This document shows positions 1-5,539 of a stretch of 10,054 nt of DNA, one piece after another. Position 1 is the stretch's first letter; every line of letters begins with the position of its first letter. Location: the NCBI GenBank assembly GCA_905210435.1, contig CAJLWO010000071.1, positions 1 through 10,054 of the forward strand. Direction: 5' to 3'. Both the position numbers and the translations under genes were made by a program. Below the pieces are notes generated by a model. It saw nothing but the letters and a program-made list of their open reading frames with translations, was not told the origin of the DNA and ran no database searches. The DNA comes from an uncultured Bacteroidales bacterium. Lineage in GTDB: Bacteria > Bacteroidota > Bacteroidia > Bacteroidales > Muribaculaceae.

Positions 1-110
1 TATGTTTATTTTATTGAATATCAGCAATTAATATCCGTTTTTAAGGGCTGACTAACTACTGTCAAAGGGATATAAAACAGAAGCTTGACTTCTATATAAC
101 CTGCAATATT

Positions 111-629
111 ATGTCAAAAGCAAAATTAAAAAAATATATGTCGGCTCTATCAAAAGAACAGGTTGTTGACATAATGCTTCAGCTGTACGATGCGAGCAAG
201 GAAGCGAGTGCATGGCTTGAGTTCTATATGGAGCCCAATAGCGATGCCGAGCTTGAAAAATATAAAAAGGCAATACGTAACCAATTCTTTGGTCGCAATG
301 ACTGGCCCAAAGATCCGAGTTTCAGAGAATGCAATAAACTGATAACCTCGTTCCAGAAACTCATACCTGACCCTAATGCTATTGCGGACCTGATGCTCTA
401 CTATGTGGAACAAGGATGCAGCCTGACCGCACAATACGGTGATTACGATGATCCGTTTTATACCGCTCTTGAGAACAATTTCAATAAAGCGGTTAAATTT
501 ATATCATCTAACGGACTAATGTCAGAATACTCGCCACGCATGAAAAAGATGATTGAGTCTGTGGAATGTTGTGGATATGGCTTCCCGGATACATTGTGGG
601 ACATCTACTACGAATACGCAGAGGACTGA
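111..629 (+). CDS. DUF6155-like protein of unknown function
   Basis: A 172-residue soluble protein with no signal peptide or membrane segment. The N-terminus (MSKAKLKKYMSALSKEQ, then LQLYDASKE) and the middle block around residues 86-103 (PDPNAIADLMLYYVE) match my memory of the DUF6155 family, which is frequent in Bacteroidales and has no assigned role. A third conserved-looking block lies at residues 119-147 (ALENNFNKAVKF, then GLMSEYSPRMKK). The family usually has about 160-180 residues, so this copy looks full length. The protein is mainly helical and rich in Lys, Glu and aromatic residues. The ATG at 111 is preceded by an AT-rich leader without a clear Shine-Dalgarno sequence, which is normal in this phylum. 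Base composition is clearly more AT-rich than the genes after 1856, which suggests an accessory region. The family assignment is from pattern memory and was not searched. Confidence 0.75.
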   Translation: MSKAKLKKYMSALSKEQVVDIMLQLYDASKEASAWLEFYMEPNSDAELEKYKKAIRNQFFGRNDWPKDPSFRECNKLITSFQKLIPDPNAIADLMLYYVEQGCSLTAQYGDYDDPFYTALENNFNKAVKFISSNGLMSEYSPRMKKMIESVECCGYGFPDTLWDIYYEYAED

Positions 630-674
630 TTAAATTCTTTTTGAGCATGGAATCTTCAATTGAGTAGAACAAGA

Positions 675-767
675 GCTACACTTTTTCGACCCAATAAACA
701 TAGCTCCATTACACTTTTTCAAACGAATAACTGAGTAGTTGCTACATTTTTTAAAACGAATCGATAA
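675..767. repeat. Three degenerate direct repeats, possible IS relic
   Basis: Three related units spaced 32-34 bp apart begin at 675 (GCTACACTTTTTCGACCCAA), 709 (TTACACTTTTTCAAACGAAT) and 741 (GCTACATTTTTTAAAACGAA). A second shared word, GAGTAG, lies at 662-667 and 733-738. Spaced, degenerate copies of a core like ACACTTTTTC resemble the multiple terminal repeats at the ends of IS21-family elements in Bacteroidota. No transposase or helper gene is present, so at most this is a leftover end. The repeats are seen directly; the IS21 link is a tentative inference. Confidence 0.4.
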
Positions 768-784
768 TGACCTGTACCGGACCG

Positions 785-816
785 TTTGCACATCTTAGTC
801 AAAATCGCTAACTTTG
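785..816 (+). promoter_or_regulatory. Bacteroidota-type promoter upstream of kinase gene
   Basis: TTTG at 785-788 and TAACTTTG at 809-816, separated by 20 bp, match the -33/-7 consensus of the primary sigma factor in Bacteroidota. Transcription would start near 820-824, giving a leader of about 200 nt before the ATG at 1024. Confidence 0.7.
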
Positions 817-900
817 CGGGTACAAAAACACAGACCTGAGAAGGTCTAAATTAGCGAATTATAGAAGGTATGACGGAGCAAATTCGGGCTTTTGTACCCG
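817..900 (+). promoter_or_regulatory. Nested inverted repeats in the kinase leader
   Basis: A perfect 11-bp inverted repeat, CGGGTACAAAA (817-827) and TTTTGTACCCG (890-900), encloses two smaller perfect stems: AGACC (832-836) with GGTCT (843-847), and CGAATT (855-860) with AATTCG (881-886). Together they can draw a three-way junction. The outer left arm touches the -7 element, so the predicted transcript start falls inside it and only part of that arm would be in RNA. A DNA-level operator or recombination site is therefore as possible as an RNA leader. The stems are seen; any function is inference. Confidence 0.4.
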
Positions 901-990
901 AAGATTCGCAATCCGCTGAGCGGCAAGATGTTCTACGCACTGCATCGAACAATCACAAATAAATGGAAACTGATTGCCAGGAATATATAA
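870..990 (+). pseudogene. Short broken reading frame, unknown product
   Basis: An ATG at 867-869 or nearby opens a 30-codon frame (MTEQIRAFVPED...) closing at TAA, but the neighbouring frame from 874 to 990 reads like coding sequence (KFGLLYPKIRNPLSGKMFYA, then LHRTITNKWKLIARNI, stop). One extra A in the AAATT at 880-884 would explain the switch from the ATG frame to the coding-like frame. I do not recognise the peptide. The segment is less AT-rich than its surroundings. It may be the start of a decayed gene or a leader peptide; it may also be noise. Confidence 0.25.
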
Positions 991-1023
991 TAGAAGTAAC
1001 AGATAAAAACGAAAGATTTATTC

Positions 1024-1554
1024 ATGAAGCCAATATTATTTATTATGTCGGGATTGCCGGGATCCGGAAAATCAACACTTTCCCGGTTTTGGGCGAAGAA
1101 ATACAGGATTCCATATATTCAAATTGATACCATCGAGCAAGGATTGAGAGACTTATGTAACATAGAGGTCATTACGGAAGGCTATGAATTGTCTTACCGG
1201 ATTGCCGCTGAACACTTGAGATTGGGGATACATACTATCGTCGACTCTTGTAATCCAATAAATATTACACGCAGGGCATGGGAAACTATAGCAAAGAATA
1301 ATCACGGCCTTTTTATCAATATAGAAGTTATCTGTTCGGATAAAAATGAGCATAGGCATAGAGTAGAAACTCGGATTATGGAAATTGAAAATTTGAAGTC
1401 TCCCACATGGGAAGATGTTGAAAACAGAATATTTCATTCATGGGAAAGCGAGAGAATCGTTATTGACACCGCACATAAATCCATCGAAGAAAGTCAGAAT
1501 GAATTAGACAAAAAGATTCTTTCCTACTTGGAACTAAAAGGAATAGAGTTTTGA
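1024..1554 (+). CDS. AAA_33-type P-loop kinase, substrate unknown
   Basis: A 176-residue cytoplasmic P-loop protein. The Walker A motif is GLPGSGKST at residues 10-18, directly after the first beta strand (ILFIMS). IVDSCNP at 72-78 occupies the place of the Walker B strand in small kinases, and an Arg-rich lid-like stretch (RHRVETRIMEIENL) follows at 111-124, then SPTWEDVENR (126-135). This order fits the AAA_33 (zeta-toxin and chloramphenicol-phosphotransferase-like) ATPases, stand-alone predicted small-molecule or nucleotide kinases of about 170-180 residues. ATP binding is well supported; the phosphate acceptor cannot be read from sequence. No antitoxin-like gene is adjacent, so a toxin role is not favoured. 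The ATG at 1024 is the first in frame after stops at 988, 991 and 997. Composition is AT-rich like the gene at 111. Expression is likely from the promoter at 785-816. Confidence 0.8.
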   Translation: MKPILFIMSGLPGSGKSTLSRFWAKKYRIPYIQIDTIEQGLRDLCNIEVITEGYELSYRIAAEHLRLGIHTIVDSCNPINITRRAWETIAKNNHGLFINIEVICSDKNEHRHRVETRIMEIENLKSPTWEDVENRIFHSWESERIVIDTAHKSIEESQNELDKKILSYLELKGIEF

Positions 1555-1855
1555 TAAGATTAACACGGTTTAAATACAAGCGCTGCCTTAATACCAATAC
1601 AACCTGACGACCTGCAAATTTCATATAACCTCATTTTGCTACTTGTGCAGGTGAAAGCAACGATGATACAACTGCGTAAATGGAGGCTGTAACAGCCGCG
1701 CGGATGAAAAGATGCCGCATAATTCCGGTTTTGCCGGCAGTCAGCATAAAAATAGTTAATGCATTGAGTAATGCGAATTATTTTTGCTATTTTTGCAATA
1801 TAGTAAGATTACTGTCAGCGGTCATCGCATTAAGCATAGTTAGAATTATCCATCC
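1555..1855. other. 301-bp intergenic region with promoter of division operon
   Basis: No convincing gene. It contains a perfect 7-bp inverted repeat, ACCTGCA (1610-1616) and TGCAGGT (1646-1652), a short palindrome GGCTGTAACAGCC at 1685-1697, and the promoter at 1764-1795. The inverted repeats are too weak to call terminators; the palindrome at 1685 could be an operator, but nothing else supports that. Confidence 0.5.
1764..1795 (+). promoter_or_regulatory. Promoter with duplicated -7 element
   Basis: TTG at 1764-1766 and TATTTTTG at 1788-1795 are 21 bp apart and fit the Bacteroidota consensus. The 9-bp word TATTTTTGC occurs twice in tandem (1779-1787 and 1788-1796), so two -7 elements abut; only the second has a well-placed TTG. 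The transcript would start near 1800 and lead into the septum-initiator gene at 1856. Confidence 0.65.
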
Positions 1856-2164
1856 ATGGAAGAGAATAAACCGAAAAATTCATTTATCGGCTGGTGCCGG
1901 CGTTATATCTCGCTGCTGTTCGTCGGCCTGCTCGCGCTCTATGTCTACGTTTTGTTCTTCAACGACAATTCCTACGGACATCTGCGTGAACTTCATGGTG
2001 AAATCAAACGTTTAGAAAAAGAGAAAAAGGAAAATCAGGACACGCTCAACAAATATTACGAGCTTAACCGTCTGCTCCTTTCCGACAAAGAGGAACTGGA
2101 GCGCGTGGCCCGCGAGAAATACGGGATGCAGCGGCCCGGCGAAGATGTCTACATTATAGAATAA
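1856..2164 (+). CDS. FtsB/DivIC-family septum formation initiator
   Basis: A 102-residue single-pass inner-membrane protein. After a short basic N-terminus comes one membrane helix at about 18-35 (ISLLFVGLLALYVYVLFF), then a coiled coil at about 42-75 rich in Leu, Lys and Glu, then the family signature at 81-102 (LERVAREKYGMQRPGEDVYI). This order and length are standard for FtsB/DivIC proteins, which bind FtsL and FtsQ in the divisome and help switch on septal peptidoglycan synthesis. The coiled coil and C-terminus should lie in the periplasm. The ATG at 1856 gives the expected N-terminus; a longer overlapping frame starting at 1680 is rejected. It is the first gene of a tight operon with the membrane protein at 2184 (19-bp gap) and the S41 protease. 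FtsB versus DivIC naming is not settled in this phylum, so no symbol is given. Confidence 0.88.
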   Translation: MEENKPKNSFIGWCRRYISLLFVGLLALYVYVLFFNDNSYGHLRELHGEIKRLEKEKKENQDTLNKYYELNRLLLSDKEELERVAREKYGMQRPGEDVYIIE

Positions 2165-2183
2165 GAGGGTATCTCATTATTGA

Positions 2184-2642
2184 ATGAATATGAAAGAAAA
2201 CAAATCACGGCAATCCGCAAAAAAGATAAACCCGCAGGATGTAACCGGCCCCAAGGCCTCACACGTATGGACAGCCGCCACAGCAATCGGCCTGCTGCTC
2301 ATAGCCGCCGGCACGCTCATACCGATACTCAACGCACGCCATACGGCATACGTCGACATGTCCGACACCTTCAAATACATCTTCTCGGCCGGCGCAGCAA
2401 TGCTGCTCGTAAGCCGACTGTTCAGCACCTATAAAGGCACGATACTACGCCTCAGGCGTCTCTACCGCATTGAAGTATGGAGCGCACTGTTTTTCTGCGT
2501 GGCCGCTTTCTTCCTCTTCTACGAGAGCGACACCACCCGCAACTGGATTGCATTCACTCTCGCAGGAGCCGCCATACAGCTCTACACATCGTTCATGATA
2601 CCACGCACCACCCGCAAAGCGCTAAACGGCGAGGTAGAATGA
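2184..2642 (+). CDS. Four-helix membrane protein, unknown function
   Basis: A 152-residue integral membrane protein that I do not recognise beyond being typical of Bacteroidales genomes. Predicted helices lie at about 29-50, 64-82, 96-113 and 120-139, separated by short loops; the basic N-terminus (KENKSRQSAKK) and the basic loop around 84-95 (KGTILRLRRLYR) suggest that both face the cytoplasm. No catalytic motif or signal peptide is visible. A second ATG at 2190 (MKENK) is an equally good start and would shorten it by two residues. It sits 19 bp after the septum-initiator gene and 31 bp before the protease start, so all three are probably translated from one mRNA. Its place hints at an envelope or division-linked role, but that is inference from context only. 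Confidence 0.8.
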   Translation: MNMKENKSRQSAKKINPQDVTGPKASHVWTAATAIGLLLIAAGTLIPILNARHTAYVDMSDTFKYIFSAGAAMLLVSRLFSTYKGTILRLRRLYRIEVWSALFFCVAAFFLFYESDTTRNWIAFTLAGAAIQLYTSFMIPRTTRKALNGEVE

Positions 2643-2673
2643 TATTTTGTCTGACTTTTCAAACTACCGAATT

Positions 2674-4356
2674 ATGAAACACCGGCATATACTCCTCTCT
2701 CTTGCCGCAGCAGCCGGCATCACAGCCATATCGGCCGCTCCATCCAACAAGAAAGAGGTGTCGCGCAATCTCGACATCTTCACCTCCATCTACAAGACCC
2801 TCAACTCGATGTACGTCGACTCCATCGACGCCAACAAGTCCATAACCACGGCCATCAACGCCATGCTCGACGAGATTGACCCCTACACGGAGTATATACC
2901 CGAGGAGATGCAGGAGGATTTCATGACAATATCCACCGGTGAATTCGGCGGAATAGGCGCCTACATCGGACAGAACAAAGCCAAAGAGACCTTTGTCACC
3001 GAGCCGCAGGAAGGTACGCCATCGGCCAAATCCGGCCTCAAGGCAGGCGACGTGTTCCTGACCATCGACGGCGACTCCGTGCGCACCCTCGGAAGCGACA
3101 AAGTGCGCGACCGCCTCCGCGGGCAGGCCGGGACAAAACTGCACGTCACCGTGCGCCGCCCGCTCGTCAGCGGCGACACCACCCTCAACATCGACATCAC
3201 CCGAGCCAAAATCGAAGTGCCCACGATGCCCTATTACGGCGTCGTACGAGATACGGTAGGCTACATCCAGCTCTCCACATTCAACGAGAAATCATATCCC
3301 GAAGTCAAGAAAGCCGTCAGCGAACTCATAGCCGACCCGCGTGTCAAAGGCCTCGTGCTCGACCTCCGCGGCAACGGTGGCGGACTCCTCGAGAGCGCCG
3401 TCAATATCGTCAGCCTGTTCGTGCCCAAAGGCACAGAAGTGCTCCGCACGCGCGGACGCTCTGTCACCAACGAAAAGACCTACCGTACCACCGCCGCACC
3501 CGTAGCCCCCACTACCCCCCTCGCCATACTCATCGACGACGGATCGGCCTCTTCATCTGAAATCGTCACCGGAGCGCTGCAAGACCTCGACCGCGCCGTC
3601 ATCATAGGCGAACGTTCCTACGGCAAAGGTCTCGTGCAATCCACCTTCCCCCTCCCCTACAACGGCATAGTCAAAGTGACCACGCAGCGCTACTACATAC
3701 CGAGCGGACGACTCATACAGGCCATCGACTACTCCCACCGCAACCCCGACGGCTCGGTTGCCCGCACGCCCGACTCGCTCACCAACATATTCTATACCCG
3801 GGCCGGACGACAGGTGCGCGACGGCGGCGGCATCACCCCCGACATCAAAATCGAATATCCCGAAATAAGCCGACTCACCTACAACATCGTGGCAGGCAAC
3901 CATCACTTCGACTTCGCCACCCAATACGCCGCCGAGCATCCCGAAATACCCGCTCCCGACAAGTTTGAGATGACCGATGAAATCTACGACGAATTCAAAA
4001 AGTCAATCGACCCCGCCACCATCGAATACGACAAAGTGTGCGAGACAATCATCGACCAGCTTGAAAAAGCCGCCGACCGAGAAGGCTATCTCGACGAAAA
4101 TGTCAAGACCCAGATTGCCGAACTGCGTAAATCGCTTCAGCACGACCTTGACAAAGACCTCGACACCCAGCGCGAACGCATCAGCGAATACCTCGTGCCC
4201 GAACTCCTCCGCCGCTACTATTACAACCGCGGCGCCGTGGCCTATGGCATACGCTTCGACCCTGCGGTAGCACGCGCGGCACAACTCTTCGGCACCCCGG
4301 CCGACTACACGACAATCCTCTCGCCGGCCGACAAAACCGAAACGACTAAAAAATAA
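2674..4356 (+). CDS. S41 C-terminal processing protease (CtpA/Prc family)
   Basis: A 560-residue secreted serine protease. A signal peptide covers about residues 1-21 (MKHRHILLSLAAAAG then ITAISAA). A PDZ domain spans roughly 86-165 (GEFGGIGAYIG, GLKAGDVFLTIDG, VTVRRP) and the S41 catalytic domain about 190-340. The Ser-Lys dyad is visible: S293 in GSASSSEI and K318 in ERSYGKGLVQ, 25 residues apart as in E. coli Prc (S430/K455), with Q322 in the expected place. A charged, helical C-terminal extension (about 400-560) is usual in Bacteroidales members. Such enzymes trim C-termini of periplasmic proteins and often regulate peptidoglycan hydrolases; the target here is unknown. The ATG at 2674 is preferred over an in-frame TTG at 2647, because it places the signal peptide at the N-terminus. 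It is the third gene of the division operon. Confidence 0.92.
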   Translation: MKHRHILLSLAAAAGITAISAAPSNKKEVSRNLDIFTSIYKTLNSMYVDSIDANKSITTAINAMLDEIDPYTEYIPEEMQEDFMTISTGEFGGIGAYIGQNKAKETFVTEPQEGTPSAKSGLKAGDVFLTIDGDSVRTLGSDKVRDRLRGQAGTKLHVTVRRPLVSGDTTLNIDITRAKIEVPTMPYYGVVRDTVGYIQLSTFNEKSYPEVKKAVSELIADPRVKGLVLDLRGNGGGLLESAVNIVSLFVPKGTEVLRTRGRSVTNEKTYRTTAAPVAPTTPLAILIDDGSASSSEIVTGALQDLDRAVIIGERSYGKGLVQSTFPLPYNGIVKVTTQRYYIPSGRLIQAIDYSHRNPDGSVARTPDSLTNIFYTRAGRQVRDGGGITPDIKIEYPEISRLTYNIVAGNHHFDFATQYAAEHPEIPAPDKFEMTDEIYDEFKKSIDPATIEYDKVCETIIDQLEKAADREGYLDENVKTQIAELRKSLQHDLDKDLDTQRERISEYLVPELLRRYYYNRGAVAYGIRFDPAVARAAQLFGTPADYTTILSPADKTETTKK

Positions 4357-4376
4357 ATCGCACCGCGACAGCATTA

Positions 4377-4407
4377 TTGCACAATATAAAAAAAAGCATT
4401 ATCTTTG
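4377..4407 (+). promoter_or_regulatory. tRNA-Pro promoter
   Basis: TTG at 4377-4379 and TATCTTTG at 4400-4407, 20 bp apart, match the Bacteroidota consensus exactly. The predicted start near 4412 leaves about 18 nt before the mature tRNA. Confidence 0.75.
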
Positions 4408-4429
4408 CATCGCAAATGCACAACAATGG

Positions 4430-4503
4430 CGGGGCGTAGCGCAGTCCGGTAGCGCACCTGGTTTGGGACCAGGTGGTCGCAGGTTCGAATCCTGTCACCC
4501 CGA
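4430..4503 (+). tRNA. tRNA-Pro (anticodon UGG)
   Basis: A 74-nt cloverleaf. Acceptor 5' strand is CGGGGCG (4430-4436) and 3' strand CACCCCG (4496-4502), discriminator A4503. The D arm contains GGTAGCGC, the anticodon stem is CCTGG/CCAGG around the loop TTTGGGA, giving anticodon TGG, and the T arm is GCAGG TTCGAAT CCTGT. No CCA is encoded (next bases are CAA), as is usual in this phylum. The acceptor stem has a C-A mismatch at positions 6-67; many related tRNAs have a U-A or C-G pair there. The 3' end is followed at once by the hairpin at 4515-4547. Confidence 0.93.
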
Positions 4504-4514
4504 CAATAGTAAAA

Positions 4515-4547
4515 GAGGCTGTCTAACAACCAAAGTTAGACAGCCTC
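4515..4547. terminator. Bidirectional terminator hairpin after tRNA
   Basis: A perfect 13-bp stem, GAGGCTGTCTAAC (4515-4527) and GTTAGACAGCCTC (4535-4547), has a 7-nt loop. On the plus strand ATTCTT follows; on the minus strand TTTTACT follows. It lies between the tRNA (plus) and the converging lipoprotein gene (minus, stop at 4576), so it can serve both. Confidence 0.85.
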
Positions 4548-4575
4548 ATTCTTATCGTAGTTATAAAATCCGAAA

Positions 4576-5439
4576 TCAGTTCTGATTGTTGGTCTTGGCC
4601 TTGTATGACAGGCTTGCGGTAATCAGATTGTCGGCAGTCTGTATGCGCAACATGGTCGACGAGTCATAACGCGAGTCAACGCTTATGGCTTTGGCTACGA
4701 ACGGAGTGGCCGTAGAGCTGAGCTGCTTGGCTGTGATATCACCCTCGACATTGATTTCTATGCCGTTGCCGGTAAGCTTGTAGGGCAGATTCTCGAATGC
4801 GAGCTGGGGATAAATCTTCTCTTTGTCATCAAGATTGTAGACAGTAACTGTTGCGGTCGACTTGTCGCGGTCAAGCACATAGCTGTAGTACGGACGGTTG
4901 CTGCTGTTGACAACGCTTCCGTCGGAATTGCGCGTGATTATAGTAGAACCGGGAAGGAACGCAGAGCGCGGCACAGCCACTACCTTGTATTGATTGTCGA
5001 GTTCAAACGACACTCCATAATATATGGCGGTCTGACCGATTGCTGAGATGTAGGCCATCGACTGTGACAGTTTGAAGTTACTGATATTATGCGATGTGCC
5101 ACCGGATACGGATACTGCATTGGGCACGTTGACTACAATAGCGCCGGTATCTTTGTCCTGGCCGTAAGTTGCCTGCTCAATGCTCAGAGATATAGGCGAA
5201 CCGCCAACAGTCAGACGCAGATTGGTAATATTGATGTCTGCCTTGCCTGCAATCAGATCGAATTTCATGATATAATATGCGCCTTCGGTCGATACAGCCG
5301 TGTTCGTTGTCATATCAGTGACATAGGTTATGTTGTTGTCATAGCCGTATTGCACCGTCTGCTGGGGGTCGCCGGATGAGCATGACGACAGCGCCGCAGC
5401 AGCAACAAGAGTCAATAAAGAGGATTTGATGATTTTCAT
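4576..5439 (-). CDS. Lipoprotein of unknown family, next to TonB receptor
   Basis: A 287-residue secreted lipoprotein. The N-terminus MKIIKSSLLTLVAAAALSSC carries a basic start, a hydrophobic core and a lipobox (LSSC) with the lipidated Cys at residue 20; the next residues SSGDPQQ are compatible with export to the outer membrane. The rest is rich in Ser, Thr, Asn and alternating hydrophobic residues, suggesting a mostly beta fold, without a motif that I recognise. It does not resemble SusD (too short, no helical repeats) or HmuY. The ATG at 5439 is chosen because it places the signal at the N-terminus; the open frame continues upstream to 5556 but would put 39 odd residues before it and overlap the receptor gene. 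It starts 100 bp after the receptor stop, and that gap shows no TAnnTTTG promoter on the minus strand, so co-transcription with the receptor is likely. A role as substrate-binding or surface partner is inference. Confidence 0.8.
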   Translation of the reverse strand: MKIIKSSLLTLVAAAALSSCSSGDPQQTVQYGYDNNITYVTDMTTNTAVSTEGAYYIMKFDLIAGKADINITNLRLTVGGSPISLSIEQATYGQDKDTGAIVVNVPNAVSVSGGTSHNISNFKLSQSMAYISAIGQTAIYYGVSFELDNQYKVVAVPRSAFLPGSTIITRNSDGSVVNSSNRPYYSYVLDRDKSTATVTVYNLDDKEKIYPQLAFENLPYKLTGNGIEINVEGDITAKQLSSTATPFVAKAISVDSRYDSSTMLRIQTADNLITASLSYKAKTNNQN

Positions 5440-5539
5440 GTCAATTAATAAAATTAATTTGTGTAAATAAATTAGATAGCTATAAAATATGCATGTAGGT
5501 AAATAACGTGTATTGTCGATTATTATTGTACCTGACAGG

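Larger units (their letters stand above)
630..1023. other. Gene-poor 394-bp stretch with repeats, promoter and broken reading frame
   Basis: No complete gene of normal size is visible. In order it holds three degenerate direct repeats (675-767), a consensus Bacteroidota promoter (785-816), nested inverted repeats (817-900) and a short coding-like segment without a proper start (about 870-990). The mixture suggests insertion and decay upstream of the kinase gene at 1024. Confidence 0.6.

Noticed and set aside
661..770. CRISPR array
   Set aside because: Only three degenerate units with unequal similarity, no uniform spacers and no cas genes.
1024..1554. Zeta-type toxin of a toxin-antitoxin pair
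   Set aside because: The P-loop fold is similar, but no antitoxin-sized partner gene is adjacent on either side and the protein is closer to stand-alone AAA_33 kinases.
1680..2015. Open frame of 111 codons overlapping the septum-initiator gene
   Set aside because: It spans the predicted promoter, its product is basic and Cys/Ser/Arg-rich without a known pattern, and its second half is a shadow of the well-supported gene at 1856.
3553..3939. Minus-strand 128-codon open frame inside the S41 protease
   Set aside because: Val/Gly/Ala-rich composition is what the antisense of C-ending codons gives; the protease reading has catalytic motifs.
4003..4374. Minus-strand 123-codon open frame at the end of the S41 protease
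   Set aside because: Low-complexity Val/Phe/Gly antisense shadow that runs into the tRNA promoter region.
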